Below are positions 1 through 10,979 of a stretch of DNA of 64,000 nt, one piece after another. The DNA is from Bidens hawaiensis. Taxonomy: Eukaryota; Streptophyta; Magnoliopsida; Asterales; Asteraceae. The notes beneath the pieces were generated by a model that saw only the letters and a program-made list of their open reading frames with translations, was not told where the DNA came from and ran no database searches. Each line of letters starts with the position of its first letter. Position 1 is the first letter of the stretch. The position numbers and the translations under genes are program-made. The stretch lies in the NCBI GenBank assembly GCA_021521415.1, contig JAIQDT010009059.1:1-64000 (forward strand). Direction: 5' to 3'.

Positions 1-2180
1 AACTCGCAAGGATGCAGAATCTCAAAACAAGCTTACTCCTAGGGGAGATTCTAACAAATGGAAAGATGATGTCTTGAAAATAAAAGGTAACCATATCACT
101 TTGGTATAAAGATTGATCAGTCAAAAAGATTTTAAAATTTTAAATCTTTATAAAAAATACAAAAATATGTTCACGTATAGTTTTTCAAGTATAGTGTATT
201 TTGTTTCCCAAAAATGAGAAAATGACTTGAACGTGCATGAGAAGTGATAGTACATCAGTTGGCTGACTATCACACTTCATAAAAGCTTATATTAAATACT
301 ACGTTTCGACGATTGAGCCTTTTTGAGGTTATATTTGTACATATTTTACAATTTGCACAAATTTAGGAGGAGAAAATTAAAAAATTCAAAAAGAGTGTGC
401 GTGCGTTCTTATAAAATTAAAATTTTAAATATGTTTTCACACCCTTTTGCTTAAAATTATGTCGGTTGCTCAAGTTTGAAGAACATATACTTGTATATGT
501 TTGGTCCGGTGATCTACTTGTAGACTCACAGGATAGCCATTTGTCTTAAGACAGAAAGCATCCGGGGCGATTGTGATGTGTTTTTGTGTTTTGAATTCTT
601 TCACTTAAAATTATGTTGGTAATTCCAAGTTGGAGGGACACGTATTCTCATATGTGTTTTGGTCCTGTTAACCACTAGTGGTCATACGCGATAGCCATTT
701 ACCTGAAAACTGAAGAGTGACCGGGGTGACTGAGTTCTTAACATGTCTGTCTTCTGTAATTTTATGGGAAGTGATATTATTATTCAGTTAACAACTTTTT
801 AGAAACTTCATAATATTTTCAAATGAAAATTGATCCAACCTTTGGAAAATGATAGGTAAATTGTTTATATGTGCCTAACGGGTGAAGTTATTAAGCTTAA
901 AAGGCTCTAGAACAGTCATTGATTTGTATAGTAGCTTTCCATGATGCGTAAAAGTTGAAGTGATATAAACTAAATATGCTAAACTTACAGTGGAGAGTCA
1001 TTTTGAATAAATGTGCATGTCTCCATATACATCTCTCCGAATGATAGGTAGAAAAGCAATTGCCCAGTCATACACGAGCCCGTTAGTGTCTTGATCACCA
1101 AAAATATTATGTTTCTAAGTTTTTGCTGAAGAAAAAAAAAATAGAAAAACAAAAAGAGAGAAAAATATATAATAAAAAAATAATAAAAAAAATTCGTATT
1201 TCAAAAGCTTAAAGGGTCAAACTAGAACTATAGAGATGGGGGCACGAAAGTAACACCTGTCATGTCTCGAATGAAAGGCATGTAAGTCCGGATGGCTTGT
1301 AAGTCCAACGTTCAACCTTAATGCTTAAATTATTTTTTGTTCATCTATAAAAAACTTTTGATCAAGCACTAGGGGGTTGGAGTCAAATTGGGGTGATTTG
1401 GGAAAGTCAAATACGCTTTGAGAAGAGATAGGAGGCATCACAGGTCTATGAGTGATGTCCATCTAAGCTTTATGCTGAACTGAACCTAATTCATATCACT
1501 GATGCAATGAAAATCATGCTAAGTTTGTTATACCTGCTATCAACGTGTTTCTTTATGTCATAATAATGCTGAACATGAATCTTTGTGAAAGAACCTTAAT
1601 CAATAAGATTCCATGTTCGGATCTTTTCATAAAGGCGGCGGTTTTATCAAAAGCTGCAATTTGATCCCAAATTTTTGCCAAATTATAAGAAGACCGGGTG
1701 ATTAAATTTGTCTTATTTGTTGTTTTTGGTTTTATTTTATTTCATTTATTTAATTTTTACTTCTTGATTACTCTTGTAGAAACAAATGTGTTAAGAAATC
1801 GTTTTAAAATTTGTCTTCTGCTAATGAAATATGATTTCGGTTATTGTGTTATAGTTGTTCTAGCTGGTATGATCTCATTACAAGTCTTTTCAAGAAAATC
1901 ATAAAAATTAGAAAAATAAAAAATTAAAAAATTATGTCTGTCTTATTTTGTTTTATTTAATTATTTCCAAAATATTTTGGTTGATCTTTCTATCAAAGTT
2001 GGTTGTTCTTTCAAGACTGATTTCTTGCAACGGAAGCATATGAAGAATCTGATATTCAAATTGGATGATGCTGTCAAAAAAAAAGGAGATGGTAGAGTAT
2101 TGGATGCAAATGCTGAAGTTGCTGATCATGTTCAAGTAAAGAGTCTGAAGGTTTGAAAGCATCAGTCTAAGGGGGAGATT
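1..2180 (+). mobile_element. Degenerate Sirevirus-type copia fragment (post-pol region)
   Basis: This stretch is non-coding but resembles the region downstream of pol in the Sirevirus at 46860-48610, in the same order: a pair of modules each with a CATATA-type palindrome (455-745), a block with two 'GCATGTAAGTCC'-like phrases near 1275-1310, and a block near 1360-1640 ending in a short degenerate reading frame. It ends in a polypurine tract GGGGGAGATT at 2171-2180 followed by TGTTGGG. Gag, pol and the 5' LTR lie outside the window or are lost. I see no open frame of note; the short Phe-rich frame at 1698-1904 is AT-rich chance. Homology is judged by eye. Confidence 0.6.
455..745 (+). repeat. 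Two-unit non-coding module, also present at 47450-47720
   Basis: Two successive related units (about 455-590 and 600-745) share this order: AAATTATGT, CAAGTTGGA-like, a short palindrome of the CATATACTTGTATATG type, TTTGGTCC, a GTGG/CTTGTAG patch, ATAGCCATTT, then a G-rich end (CCGGGGTGACTG). The same two-unit arrangement occurs in the Sirevirus after pol. No protein is encoded. The function is unknown to me; it could be a structured RNA element or simply an old duplication. Confidence 0.6.
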
Positions 2181-2362
2181 GTTGGGCCATAATTTGGTTA
2201 GACTAACGCATATCAAAAGACCATGACATGATCAAGACTAAAGTGACATAAACAAAGACGAGTTGAAGAACTGCATTGGTGTAATACCGAAATCCCTATG
2301 GATTTCGGTTAGGCTAGTCTGAAGTGAAATAAACAAGAATGAAGCTACAAACCAAGGGGGAT
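2171..2362 (+). mobile_element. Polypurine tract plus partial copia LTR start
   Basis: GGGGGAGATT at 2171-2180 is a classic plant copia polypurine tract and is followed at 2180 by TGTTGGGCCATAATTTGG. After about 180 bp a second polypurine tract (AAGGGGGATT) and a similar LTR start (TGTTGGGTCCATATTTGG) appear. The first start therefore looks like a truncated LTR or a duplicated end region. An imperfect inverted repeat around 'CCGAAATCCC...GGATTTCGG' (2286-2308) lies inside it. Confidence 0.5.
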
Positions 2363-2784
2363 TGTTGGGTCCATATTTGGTGGTTTGTACTTAGCTATAT
2401 GTTTATTGGGTTTCATATTAGGCTATGAATGTAAACAGAGATCTTTTTGGATCTCGGTGGGATTTGGGCTATGGTTGGGCTTGTGTTTTGGGTTCCCTAT
2501 AAATAGAATGCATTGTATAGGGTTCTATGTTGCTAGTTCAGTGGTTCTTGAGCAGAACCGATACTAAATCATAGCCACCATCTAGAGAGCAATACAGATT
2601 CTGTAAACTCATGTACCAGACGGTTTAATAATATAATCGTGTGCATTTGGAGTATTGCATCGTGTTCATCATATTTATATTATTTCGTATCATTGTTCTT
2701 GAATCACCACTGTGTTAGTATTCCGCACTAACATCGTGTTCGGGTTGATATCATAGTTGTAGTGATCCAGATTCGGGACTTACA
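2363..2784 (+). mobile_element. Copia-type 3' LTR (about 420 bp)
   Basis: It starts TGTTGGG directly after the polypurine tract AAGGGGGATT, contains a TATA box (CCCTATAAATAG near 2498-2509) and ends CGGGACTTACA, similar to the GGGGACCTGACA end of the Sirevirus LTR. Because a polypurine tract and no primer-binding site borders it, I read it as a 3' LTR on the plus strand. No matching 5' LTR is in the window and no clear target-site duplication was found. Confidence 0.55.
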
Positions 2785-3289
2785 CGATACTTGAACCGTG
2801 AATGGAAGCTGGACTACCCTAACTTCAAACTCAAAAAGGTAGGTCTTATTTTCATCCAACGGAGACGGATCCGGCTACTGGAGAGAGACAGACTGAATGG
2901 CGTTACAAGATGCCAAAAGAAGTGAAGGATGGACGGCCTATCTATCATGGTGAACCGTTTGAGCCCAACATGCTCCATGATTTTATATGTTGGGGATTCG
3001 ACAATGCAACCGGTTGTTATTCGGTGTCCCAGCATGCATCACTTTCGTGTTTTTGATGAGCATGAACTCACGAGTCTCGGCAAGGATGATCTCTTAAAGC
3101 TTTACAATCAACCCTTGCACGCTATTGAAGACATAAGCAAGCCTAACACTGACAAGATAGTTGAAAAGTTCAACAACTTCGTTCGATATGTTGTTGACAA
3201 TCAACTATACAAAAAGGAAGAGGGCGTCGATTATGAGACCGATTGAAGATGGAAACTAAGAAAATAACACCAAAAGGCTAGAGGGAGAT
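2785..3289 (+). other. Unassigned remnant between two LTRs
   Basis: This interval of about 500 bp ends in a polypurine-like tract (GAGGGAGATT). It holds a 105-codon open frame (2929-3246) with no family I recognise. Its second half (from about 3040) is hydrophilic and helix-like, its first half shows no domain. It is most likely internal sequence of the element that owns the LTR at 3290-3635, possibly a non-autonomous one. I do not claim a gene. Confidence 0.3.
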
Positions 3290-3635
3290 TGTAGAGCCTA
3301 GTTTTGTTAATTAGTCTTTTGTATTATTTTCGTTGTTATCAATGTATTCATCTAGCTTTAGGTTGTAATAATATTTAGGGCTTGGCCCATATGTAAACAA
3401 AGCTCATTTGGGCCCAAGTAATGAAAGAGTGCATGATATGCTCTCACCTATATAAGTTGGAGCATACTTATGCACAAGGTAACCTTTTTAAAAGTAATCT
3501 TATCCATCCAGCAACTCTCTCTACTCCCTCTCTCTCTCTCTCTCTCTCCCCGGTAATAAACAAAATATTTCCGCTAGCTTATAGTTATAGATTGATTCAA
3601 GAACTAGTTGTTTGATCCGTTTCTTGGGACCTACA
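3290..3635 (+). mobile_element. Short LTR with TATA box and CT-rich leader
   Basis: It begins TGTAGAGCC after the purine tract, has TATATAAG at about 3450, a (CT)n run at 3527-3549 in the expected 5' UTR position, and ends GGGACCTACA just before a reversed LINE tail. This is the layout of a 346-bp copia-like 3' LTR. The partner LTR was not identified. Confidence 0.5.
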
Positions 3636-4400
3636 TAAACCAAAAGAGCACTTACAAGACAAACATAGCCAAAAAACAAACAAAAGCAAAAACAAGAAAC
3701 AAAATCAAAACATACAACTAATTGAATTGAAAAATTCATGAAGTTAAACTGGCTCCATTTTCCCCACTCTAAGCACGTTCTTTTGCTTCTTTGCTTCACC
3801 CACATGAAGGATGCCGATTTGATGTTGTTCACCAACTTTGATATTACAAATGGAATATTATTAAAAATACGATTGTTTCTAGATAACCATATCATCCAAC
3901 AAATTATCGCCAATATACATTGCATCGCGAGACACATCTCCTTGTTCTTTATGTTCTTACTTGGATATTCAAGAATTTGTTCCACCGAATCGAAATTAAC
4001 CCGAATAGGTATTTTCACACAATCATGTATTACTGACCAAATCACTTAATAACCTTGCAATTCACAAACAAATGCTTGACGTTTCAATACTGTTACCACA
4101 AAATACGCAATTCAAATCACCCAAAACTATGCCTCTCAAAGATTATGCACCTCTAGTCGCAATACGGTCTAATAACAATCTCTATATAAATAGTTTATCT
4201 TAACGGGAATCCACTTGAGCCAAAAGTTAATTTTTGAACTTGATAATTCACATTGTCAAGTTTCCAGCAAAGAGCTTTTGTCTAGCAGAAAATTATTTTT
4301 CTTGATTTGTCTGGCCACAAATAGAACACTTCTCCCACAACTATTACTCACCTCTTTCAATACAAAAACTCCAGAAATATTATTCATCTTGATCTCTCTC
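3636..4400 (-). pseudogene. 5'-truncated LINE tail (RT zinc-binding domain)
   Basis: On the minus strand the frames encode a decayed reverse-transcriptase zinc-binding region: an aromatic-rich segment, then CWMIWLSRNNRIFNN with the following hydrophobic stretch, then a non-coding 3' tail. The longest clean frame covers about 3521-4045; upstream of it (to 4400) the same domain continues in shifted frames with stops. The same subfamily recurs at 6183-6960 (plus) and 15541-16080 (minus). Only the C-terminal part of ORF2 survives, as expected for 5'-truncated LINE insertions. No activity is possible. Confidence 0.7.
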
Positions 4401-4882
4401 ACTCAGGGGCGACTTATATGGTGTGTTAAGTGGGCGATCGGTCGGGGCACGTTATATTGGGGGGTACACATTTTTTTAAGATTCCCAATGTATATATGTA
4501 GAATACCCGAACATTTATAATCCCATTACTTTTATAATACCCAAACACCTTTTCATCCCACTTTTTTTTAGATTACCCAAAGATATATAGGCCCACTAAA
4601 ATTTGAAAAAAGCTAAGTGCTTTATTTAATCAATATAACTTAAATAAATAAATAAAACGAATAGGCAGGATAACAACATAATGAATCTGTAGAAATGAGT
4701 TGTTCAAAATTATAGTTATTGAAACTTATTTTTGATCCAAAATGTCCCAAGAAAGACATAGCAGGTTAGCAATGATAGTAATCAAGACGGAACATTAGAA
4801 GCATATACCACGAAGAGTTTATTCACTAATTTGCTATCAAGAATTTTAGGAAAGCTTCACAAATCCTTAATTAGCTATTAGT
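4401..4882. other. AT-rich spacer
   Basis: I see no gene, LTR or terminal repeat here. There is a GT/G-rich patch near 4420-4465 of unknown origin. Confidence 0.5.
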
Positions 4883-4890
4883 CTATTCAA

Positions 4891-5547
4891 TAGGGGTGTT
4901 CATGGTTTGGTTCAAACTATGCAACCAGTCAAACCGGACATCGGTTTTGTTTCGCGGTCGGTTTTAGAATTTTTAAACCGTAACAAACGGTTTGGTTTAC
5001 GGTTTATACCGGGAACCGGCCGTATAAAACCGGACCGGACAGTTAGATTTGACAATATATATTTTAGATTTTTATATATGTTTTATATTCATGTGTTTGT
5101 TGTTTATTACGGGTTTAAATAAAATAAATCTAAGGCTAGTAGTTTATTTGGAATGTACTAGGATAAAAGTTGACAATATCATTTTAGCTTTTCATGTGTA
5201 TTATATTGCATAGGTTTAATCTTTACTGAGTTTTTATTCCTTATATATTGCAGTTACTTCAAGACTTATAAACTAGTCATTAGACTACTAATGTTTTCCT
5301 AGTTGTTTGATATAAATAAAAAGATAGATGTAATGTTATGACAGTTAGTTGGCAAGTGATTTTCATATAACAAAGACTAATAAGCCTAAACCCTGAAACC
5401 AAACTGGAACCCAACCGTTAGTAACGGTTTGGTTCGGTTTTAATTGTCAACGGTTCGGTTTTGGTTTTTAAAGATCAAAAACCGTTACTAACGGTTTGGT
5501 TACGGTTTGACCTAAAAACCGTAAAAACCGGACCGCGAACACCCCTG
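4891..5547. mobile_element. hAT-type MITE with 8-bp target-site duplication
   Basis: The 657-bp element has inverted ends TAGGGGTGTTC / GAACACCCCTG and is flanked by perfect 8-bp direct repeats CTATTCAA (4883-4890 and 5548-5555), the hAT signature. The subterminal regions are rich in inverted 'AACCGG/ACGGTTTGG' motifs, which would let the ends pair. No transposase is encoded; the 71-codon frame inside is a by-product of these motifs. A decayed relative lies at 58921-59685. Confidence 0.9.
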
Positions 5548-5555
5548 CTATTCAA

Positions 5556-6182
5556 TATGTCATAATCCGTCAAAAGCCAAGCAAGAAAAGAACTTTAAAG
5601 CTTTTACTTTCATACAAATTCACGTTTTAATATGATTTGCTACCTTCGTTGGTGAGACGATTGCAAACTGATCATTACCTTTTTTTTAGTGAGAATGTAT
5701 TAAGGTGATCACCACGTACACTTAGTGAGACATTAACATGACAATGATATCCACCGCTTAAAGCCACCATTAGTAAAACAACTTTTGGTAGGGATGAGAC
5801 ATTACATAATTAAATTGAATAACTTAATATCAATTTGAACCTCTATATATTAGGTTTTATCTTCTCATACTAAATCTTTTATTCTTTGATAATATAAAAT
5901 TCAGCTGTCTTCCATAATTACGCGAATAATTTGGATTTTTTTTAAACCTAGTACACCCCTAGTTTCTTAAAAAATTATATTAGATAAAATTCAAGTGTCT
6001 TCTGTAATCAAGCAAACACTATCATTGTCTAATTATGCATGGCATCATGGTACGCCATTACCTTCCTAGTTATTGGTTAATTTGATTTAATGATGAAAAA
6101 AAAATTAATCGCTTTTATTTTCTTATCTTCAGTTAATACTAGAATAATGTTCACCACGTAATACTACAATAGTGTTCAACAC
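5556..6182. other. AT-rich spacer
   Basis: There is no supported gene. Short phrases such as TTCA(A)GTGTCTTC / CAGCTGTCTTCC recur (about 5904 and 5993), suggesting an old local duplication. Confidence 0.5.
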
Positions 6183-6960
6183 ATGATTGGAGCCGGACTC
6201 GTGATTATTTCTTTTCTTATCTCGTCCGTGGTTATTTCTTTAAACCCGGACTCGTGGTTGTGGAAAGATTCGAAAGGTGTAAGTTCAGATTTCTTGGCGA
6301 GTTTTTTAAGATGGGAACTTGACAATATTGATCATCAGGTGCAACTATGCGACTTTTGGCTTAAATGGATATCTATAAAGATCAATTGCTTTATATGGAG
6401 CTTGTTGATTGATCGAATTGCAACAAAAGAGACGCTTTTATTAAGGAGTATAACTTTTGGTGATTTGCAGTGTGTATTTTGTCAAGATGGTAAGAAATCT
6501 TCAAATCATTTATTTATGGATTGTAAGGTCACGAAAGAGATTTGGTGGATTACTCATGATTGGGTAAAATTACCTAGATGCTCCAATTTTGAATCGCTGA
6601 AGGATTTACGTAATTATCCGAGTGAAATTAAAAAGAATAAGGAGTTATGTCAAGTGGTTCAAGCAATTTCGGTAATAATGTGTTGGATGATTTGGCTTGC
6701 AAGAAATGATTTCATTTTCAACTGTATCCCATTTGTAGTTTCAAAGATGGTGAATGACATTAAATTAGCTTCCTTTCAATGAATTAAGCAACGGAGTAAG
6801 AGGTTGAGCCCAGAGTGGACGTTTCGACTTCGTGAATTTTCCGTTTTAAGTATTATTATTATATTTCATTTTCTTTAATGTTAGACATGTAATATGATTT
6901 CGTTTCATTTTGTTTTGTACTTGGTCCACTTGTATCTTATACGTTGTTCTCTTTTTTAGT
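6183..6960 (+). pseudogene. 5'-truncated LINE tail (RT zinc-binding domain)
   Basis: A single 199-codon frame (6183-6782) matches the reverse-transcriptase zinc-binding domain found C-terminal to plant LINE reverse transcriptase: FWLKWISIKINCFIWSLL, then CVFCQDGKKSSNHLFMDC (a Cys-x2-Cys...His...Cys pattern), then CWMIWLARNDFIFN. The usable part starts near 6245 because the first residues do not fit the family. The 3' UTR-like AT-rich tail follows to about 6960. There is no endonuclease or polymerase core, so this is a dead 5'-truncated insertion. It is the best preserved of three related tails in the window. Confidence 0.8.
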
Positions 6961-7575
6961 TATATAGTATTTGACCTTCAAAAATATGATTGGAGCCTCA
7001 AACTTTCTAAGAAGGTGCATCACTTTACATATCACATGAATACCGATCCTTAGGTAGAACTTCAATTGCTATATATGAAGAAGTATTGCTTAAATGGCCA
7101 TATTGTTTCCTTAATAAACTTCAATATTTATAAATATTTATAAATAAATTATAAAAACTATGAAAGTGGATATTGGCTCCTTGTCTAGAATGGACATGCA
7201 ACAAAGTATGGTCCTATTCGCTATTACTTAGAGAAATATACCGACTTCTTGCATATTTATTATTGTGGGGAAATAATTAGGTTCGAAATCTAATCATCCG
7301 ACATCATAACGTGACTTATTTTCGTCTAATCTAAATATTATATTGACTTTTTTGAAAACAATTTCATATCTAGCTATCTCACGTATAAAAGGAGGTGTGA
7401 TATTGTACAAAGTAATTTTTTCGTACAAGGGGTATAGCGAATTAAATATAGATTATGTAATTATGAACACAGGTTGCATGATTATTGCATAAGTTACCTA
7501 ATAATTTGGGGTGTGGTGCGTAATTAATTATTACATGCTATTGTAATTATTTGTAAAAGATATATACAAATGATA
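6961..7575. other. AT-rich spacer
   Basis: No gene or terminal repeat was recognised between the LINE tail and the Mutator-type MITE. Confidence 0.5.
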
Positions 7576-7584
7576 TTATTATAT

Positions 7585-8258
7585 GGGGAAAATGAATACG
7601 GTGTTGTCATGCGTGTAAGCTTAGACGCAAAACGCATCAAAACTACGTAGTTTTGATTAAAAATATTCAAAATTTAATTTCCCCCCTAATCCCTACCATC
7701 CATATCCATCATCTATATTTCAACCCTGATCTCCCTCCCACCCACGGTCTCCTAAGGCTTGGATTTGAGAGTTTTACAAGTTTTTGTTATCGTATCGAAA
7801 CTGGTGGTATCCTTCCCTAATTTTTTCATCAAATACTTCCCAATTGAATATGTGATTGTATATGAACCTATTTGTTTAAGCAATTTAATTAAAATCACAC
7901 TGTTCGTTCGTCTGCATTTGATCATCAATTCCACTATGTGTTTTATTGATTTTTTAATATTAATAACGAGTTTTTACATCAATTGAATATTATATAACCC
8001 ACACAGATCACATATTTTGAAACAAATCTAATGGATAATATTGCATTAATATAGTTTTGATTAAGGATTGCAGTAATTGTATATCGGAACCTTGGGAGAC
8101 AGTGGATGGGAGGAAGATAAGGTTGTTGAGAAATAGATGATCAATGGTAGGGATGGGGGGGGGGGAATTAAATTGAGTATTTTTAATCAAAACTACGTAG
8201 TTTTGATGCATTTTGCGTCTAAGCTTACACGCATGACAGCACCGTATTTACTTTCCCC
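7585..8258. mobile_element. Mutator-type MITE with ~130-bp inverted ends
   Basis: The two ends (about 7585-7715 and 8124-8258) are near-perfect inverted copies beginning GGGGAAA and including ATGCGTGTAAGCTTAGACGC and the palindrome AAAACTACGTAGTTTT. The flanks carry an exact 9-bp direct repeat TTATTATAT (7576-7584 and 8259-8267), the hallmark of Mutator-like elements. The 674-bp body encodes nothing convincing. Its right end lies about 80 bp from the TATA box of the carboxylesterase gene, so the insertion defines the gene's upstream promoter region. Confidence 0.92.
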
Positions 8259-8338
8259 TTATTATATTGTCAATTGTATCACATTTGTGTTTTATATTTT
8301 TAAATTTCAACTCACAAATTCACAAGATCCAAAACATG

Positions 8339-8346
8339 TATAAAAA
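8339..8346 (+). promoter_or_regulatory. TATA box of the first carboxylesterase gene
   Basis: TATAAAAA lies 50 bp before the ATG at 8396, giving a predicted 5' UTR of roughly 20-30 nt. The next sequence upstream is the Mutator-type MITE. Confidence 0.6.
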
Positions 8347-8395
8347 CATACGATAATCTTCAATGTTGACATACCCCTTTCCGTCCTAACTTTCC

Positions 8396-10026
8396 ATGGA
8401 AACCTCGCCAACATCTCTTTCATTGCCATGGAAATCAAAACTTTCCCTTGCGGCTTTTAACACCATAACCTACTTAGCAAGACGAGCCGACGACACCGTC
8501 AACCGCGGTTTCCTCAAACTATTAGACTTCCGAGTCCCACCGTCGTCCAAACCGATCAACGGCGTCAAGACATACGATGTGACCGTGGATCCGACTCGCA
8601 ACCTGTGGTTCCGAGTATTTGTCCCCACACAAGACGCAACTGAAGACATCCCGGTGATGGTGTACTTCCACGGTGGTGGGTTTGCTTTCTTGTCCCCTGA
8701 CATGAGGAATTACGATGCGATGTGCCGGCGAATGGCGAGAAAAGTGAATTCAATTGTTGTGTCAGTTGACTACCGGCTTGCACCGGAGCATAGGTACCCT
8801 GCGCAACATGATGATGGCTTTGATGTGTTGAAGTTTTTGGATGATGAAGAGAAAAGGTCCACTTCGCTACCGGGAAATGCGAATGTTTCACGCTGTTTTC
8901 TTGCCGGTGATAGTGCCGGTGGAAACATAGCTCATCATCTTGCTTTAACAGCTTGTGAATTCAATTTCCAACAACTTAAGGTACGCCAATTTTTAGCTTA
9001 TTCAGCTAGACTTTCGTTTATTAGACATCCGATTAATTAGTATTAAAGTGGCTTTAGTCAAGAGGTCCAATGGCTAGTGTTCGAATTTATTATATATATA
9101 AAAAAATAATTTCATTATTTACACATATGTAGTTTACATCTAATCTCATACCGTTGCAAACGGTCGTATGTAATATAGGTTGAACAGCCAGTTTTGAAGG
9201 TTGATCGTCTATGATGGTAACGCTCGTCTAAATATTAGCCAAACGATCATTCTAACATATAATTTTCAAAGTTTCATTTCAAAAGTGATTAAAAAGGTCA
9301 TCTAAATATTGCTCAAACGGCTATTCGAATTAATAATTATCAAAGGACTTTATATTTTTAAAACAGTAATCCGAGTATTTTGTGGACGGCTTTTTACTGG
9401 AGTAAAATTGTATATCTATAGCATGACCAATCAAATATGAGCTTATCTATTTTTCTTTTATTTTTTTTTAAACAAAAAAAACTTAAAACTCTAGTTGTAA
9501 CAAAAAAGAAAGAACTATATGGTAATCTTGATTAAAAACTTCTGATTTCACCATTGTTTATATGCTACTAAAAATTCAAATTTTAACCGGATGTGTGAAG
9601 GTAATCGGTGTAGTGGCGATTCAACCATTTTTTGGCGGGGTGGAGCGAACGAAGTCTGAAAAAGAATACGAAGTAAATGTTGCCTTGTCGTTGAACCGAA
9701 CAGACTGGTATTGGAAGGTGTTCATGCCGACAGGTGAAGACTACAACCGCGACCATCCGATCATCAACGTTAGCGGTCCTAAGGCAATCGACATTTCAAA
9801 CATGGAATTTCCGGCAACCATAGTGGTAGTGGCAGGGTTTGATGTTCTAAAGGACTGGCAAAAGAAATACTATGAGTGGCTGAAGAACTCCGGCAAAGAA
9901 GCATATCTGGTGGAGTACCCAAACACGTGCCACGGTTTCTACGCCCTCCCGGAGTTGCCGGAATCTGGGTACCTTATGTCGGAACTCAAGGACTTCATGC
10001 ACACGGTGTTAAAGAAGGCTAGCTAA
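8396..10026 (+). CDS. CXE18-like: Carboxylesterase, CXE18-type (alpha/beta hydrolase), two exons
   Basis: Exons 8396-8980 and 9601-10026 are joined across a 620-bp phase-0 intron (AAG|GTACGC...GTGAAG|GTAATC) and encode 336 aa, a normal length for plant carboxylesterases of the HSL/GID1-like family. Visible: oxyanion-hole HGGG at residues 92-95, nucleophile Ser173 in GDSAGG, Asp276 in AGFDVLKD and His306 in NTCHGFY, so the triad is complete. A conserved DYRLAPEH motif is at 125-132. There is no signal peptide, so a soluble cytosolic/nuclear enzyme is expected. HGGG and Ser-Asp-His indicate ester hydrolysis rather than the non-catalytic gibberellin receptor GID1, which lacks the His. The overall sequence resembles Arabidopsis CXE18; its natural substrate is not known to me. 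The ATG is in CCATGG context, shortly after a TATA box. A broken paralogue lies 10.5 kb downstream. Confidence 0.92.
8981..9600 (+). other. Intron of the first carboxylesterase gene
   Basis: This is a GT..AG phase-0 intron placed between QQLK and VIGVV. It is AT-rich and holds no gene. Its position is identical in the paralogue (21138-21596), so the duplication post-dates intron gain. Confidence 0.85.
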
Positions 10027-10702
10027 TATTCTATAAAACCTATCAGTTTTATAATCTATAAAAAAAATCAAGATATATGAGTTTATTTCGTTTATAATTA
10101 ATGGTAAAAATTTAATATAAGTAAGATTGTCCGACCTGATATACTATTATAATGTTATAGCTAGGTGGTCTATCATAACATAATAAAAGAAATATTATAA
10201 TTTCATAATATAATGAAATATAATTTTATATTAGAGAGAACAGGCCACTCATATTGTTATGGTGCATTGCTTACAAACCAAATGATAATATATCGTCACC
10301 ACCCTATGTGGGTAGGGCGTATGGAAAAAGTTTGTCACATAAAATTGATTCCATGACAAAGTTTAGAGAATTAAAATTAATTTATTACACAGAGATATGT
10401 TTTTCTAATAATTGTGTAATTCGTTGGTACCGAAGGATAGAATTAAGGTAGTAGTGTATGATTTGCAATATATGAGTAGTAGTGTAGTACTCATAAATAC
10501 AACCCCCCCCCCCCACCCACCCTATATATATGTTGTGGTTTAACGAAATTAAAATTGTATTAATGCTTTGTCTTATCACTATTATGTAGGCAACATTGTA
10601 GGTAAGAAATGGAATTTAATTAAGTTATTATTAACTATTACCATGTGATTTAACCAAAATTAAATAAAAGTAGAAAAAAAGAAAAGAAAATTGACGATTA
10701 GT
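10027..10702. other. 3' flank and AT-rich spacer
   Basis: Several A-rich signals (ATAAAA, ATAATC) within 60 bp of the stop could serve polyadenylation of the carboxylesterase. A (C)14-type run lies at about 10502-10514. No further gene is seen. Confidence 0.45.
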
Positions 10703-10705
10703 TAA

Positions 10706-10933
10706 GGTTTCATAGGCCCACCCGCTTCTATCTAACGCCCGTTAAGGCGACACGTAATGGGGTGTGGGGTGGGGCGAAAATGGGCGATAATATGGTGGAA
10801 CATCCCCTCCCCTGGCGATTTTTGAGCGAAAAAAGACAGGGGCGAAGGGTTGTTGTCACCCAAGTTTGTTTAAAAATAATAATATTTTAATAATTTAACC
10901 GTTGACAACGGTTAAAAATAAAAAAAAAATATT

Positions 10934-10979
<46 letters not shown>

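Noticed and set aside
2929..3246. 105-codon frame between two LTRs
   Set aside because: Not recognised and without a plausible promoter; kept only as a remnant of the surrounding retroelement.
7759..8343. Several 60-75-codon frames on both strands
   Set aside because: They lie in the inverted ends and body of the Mutator-type MITE and mirror each other through the inverted repeat.
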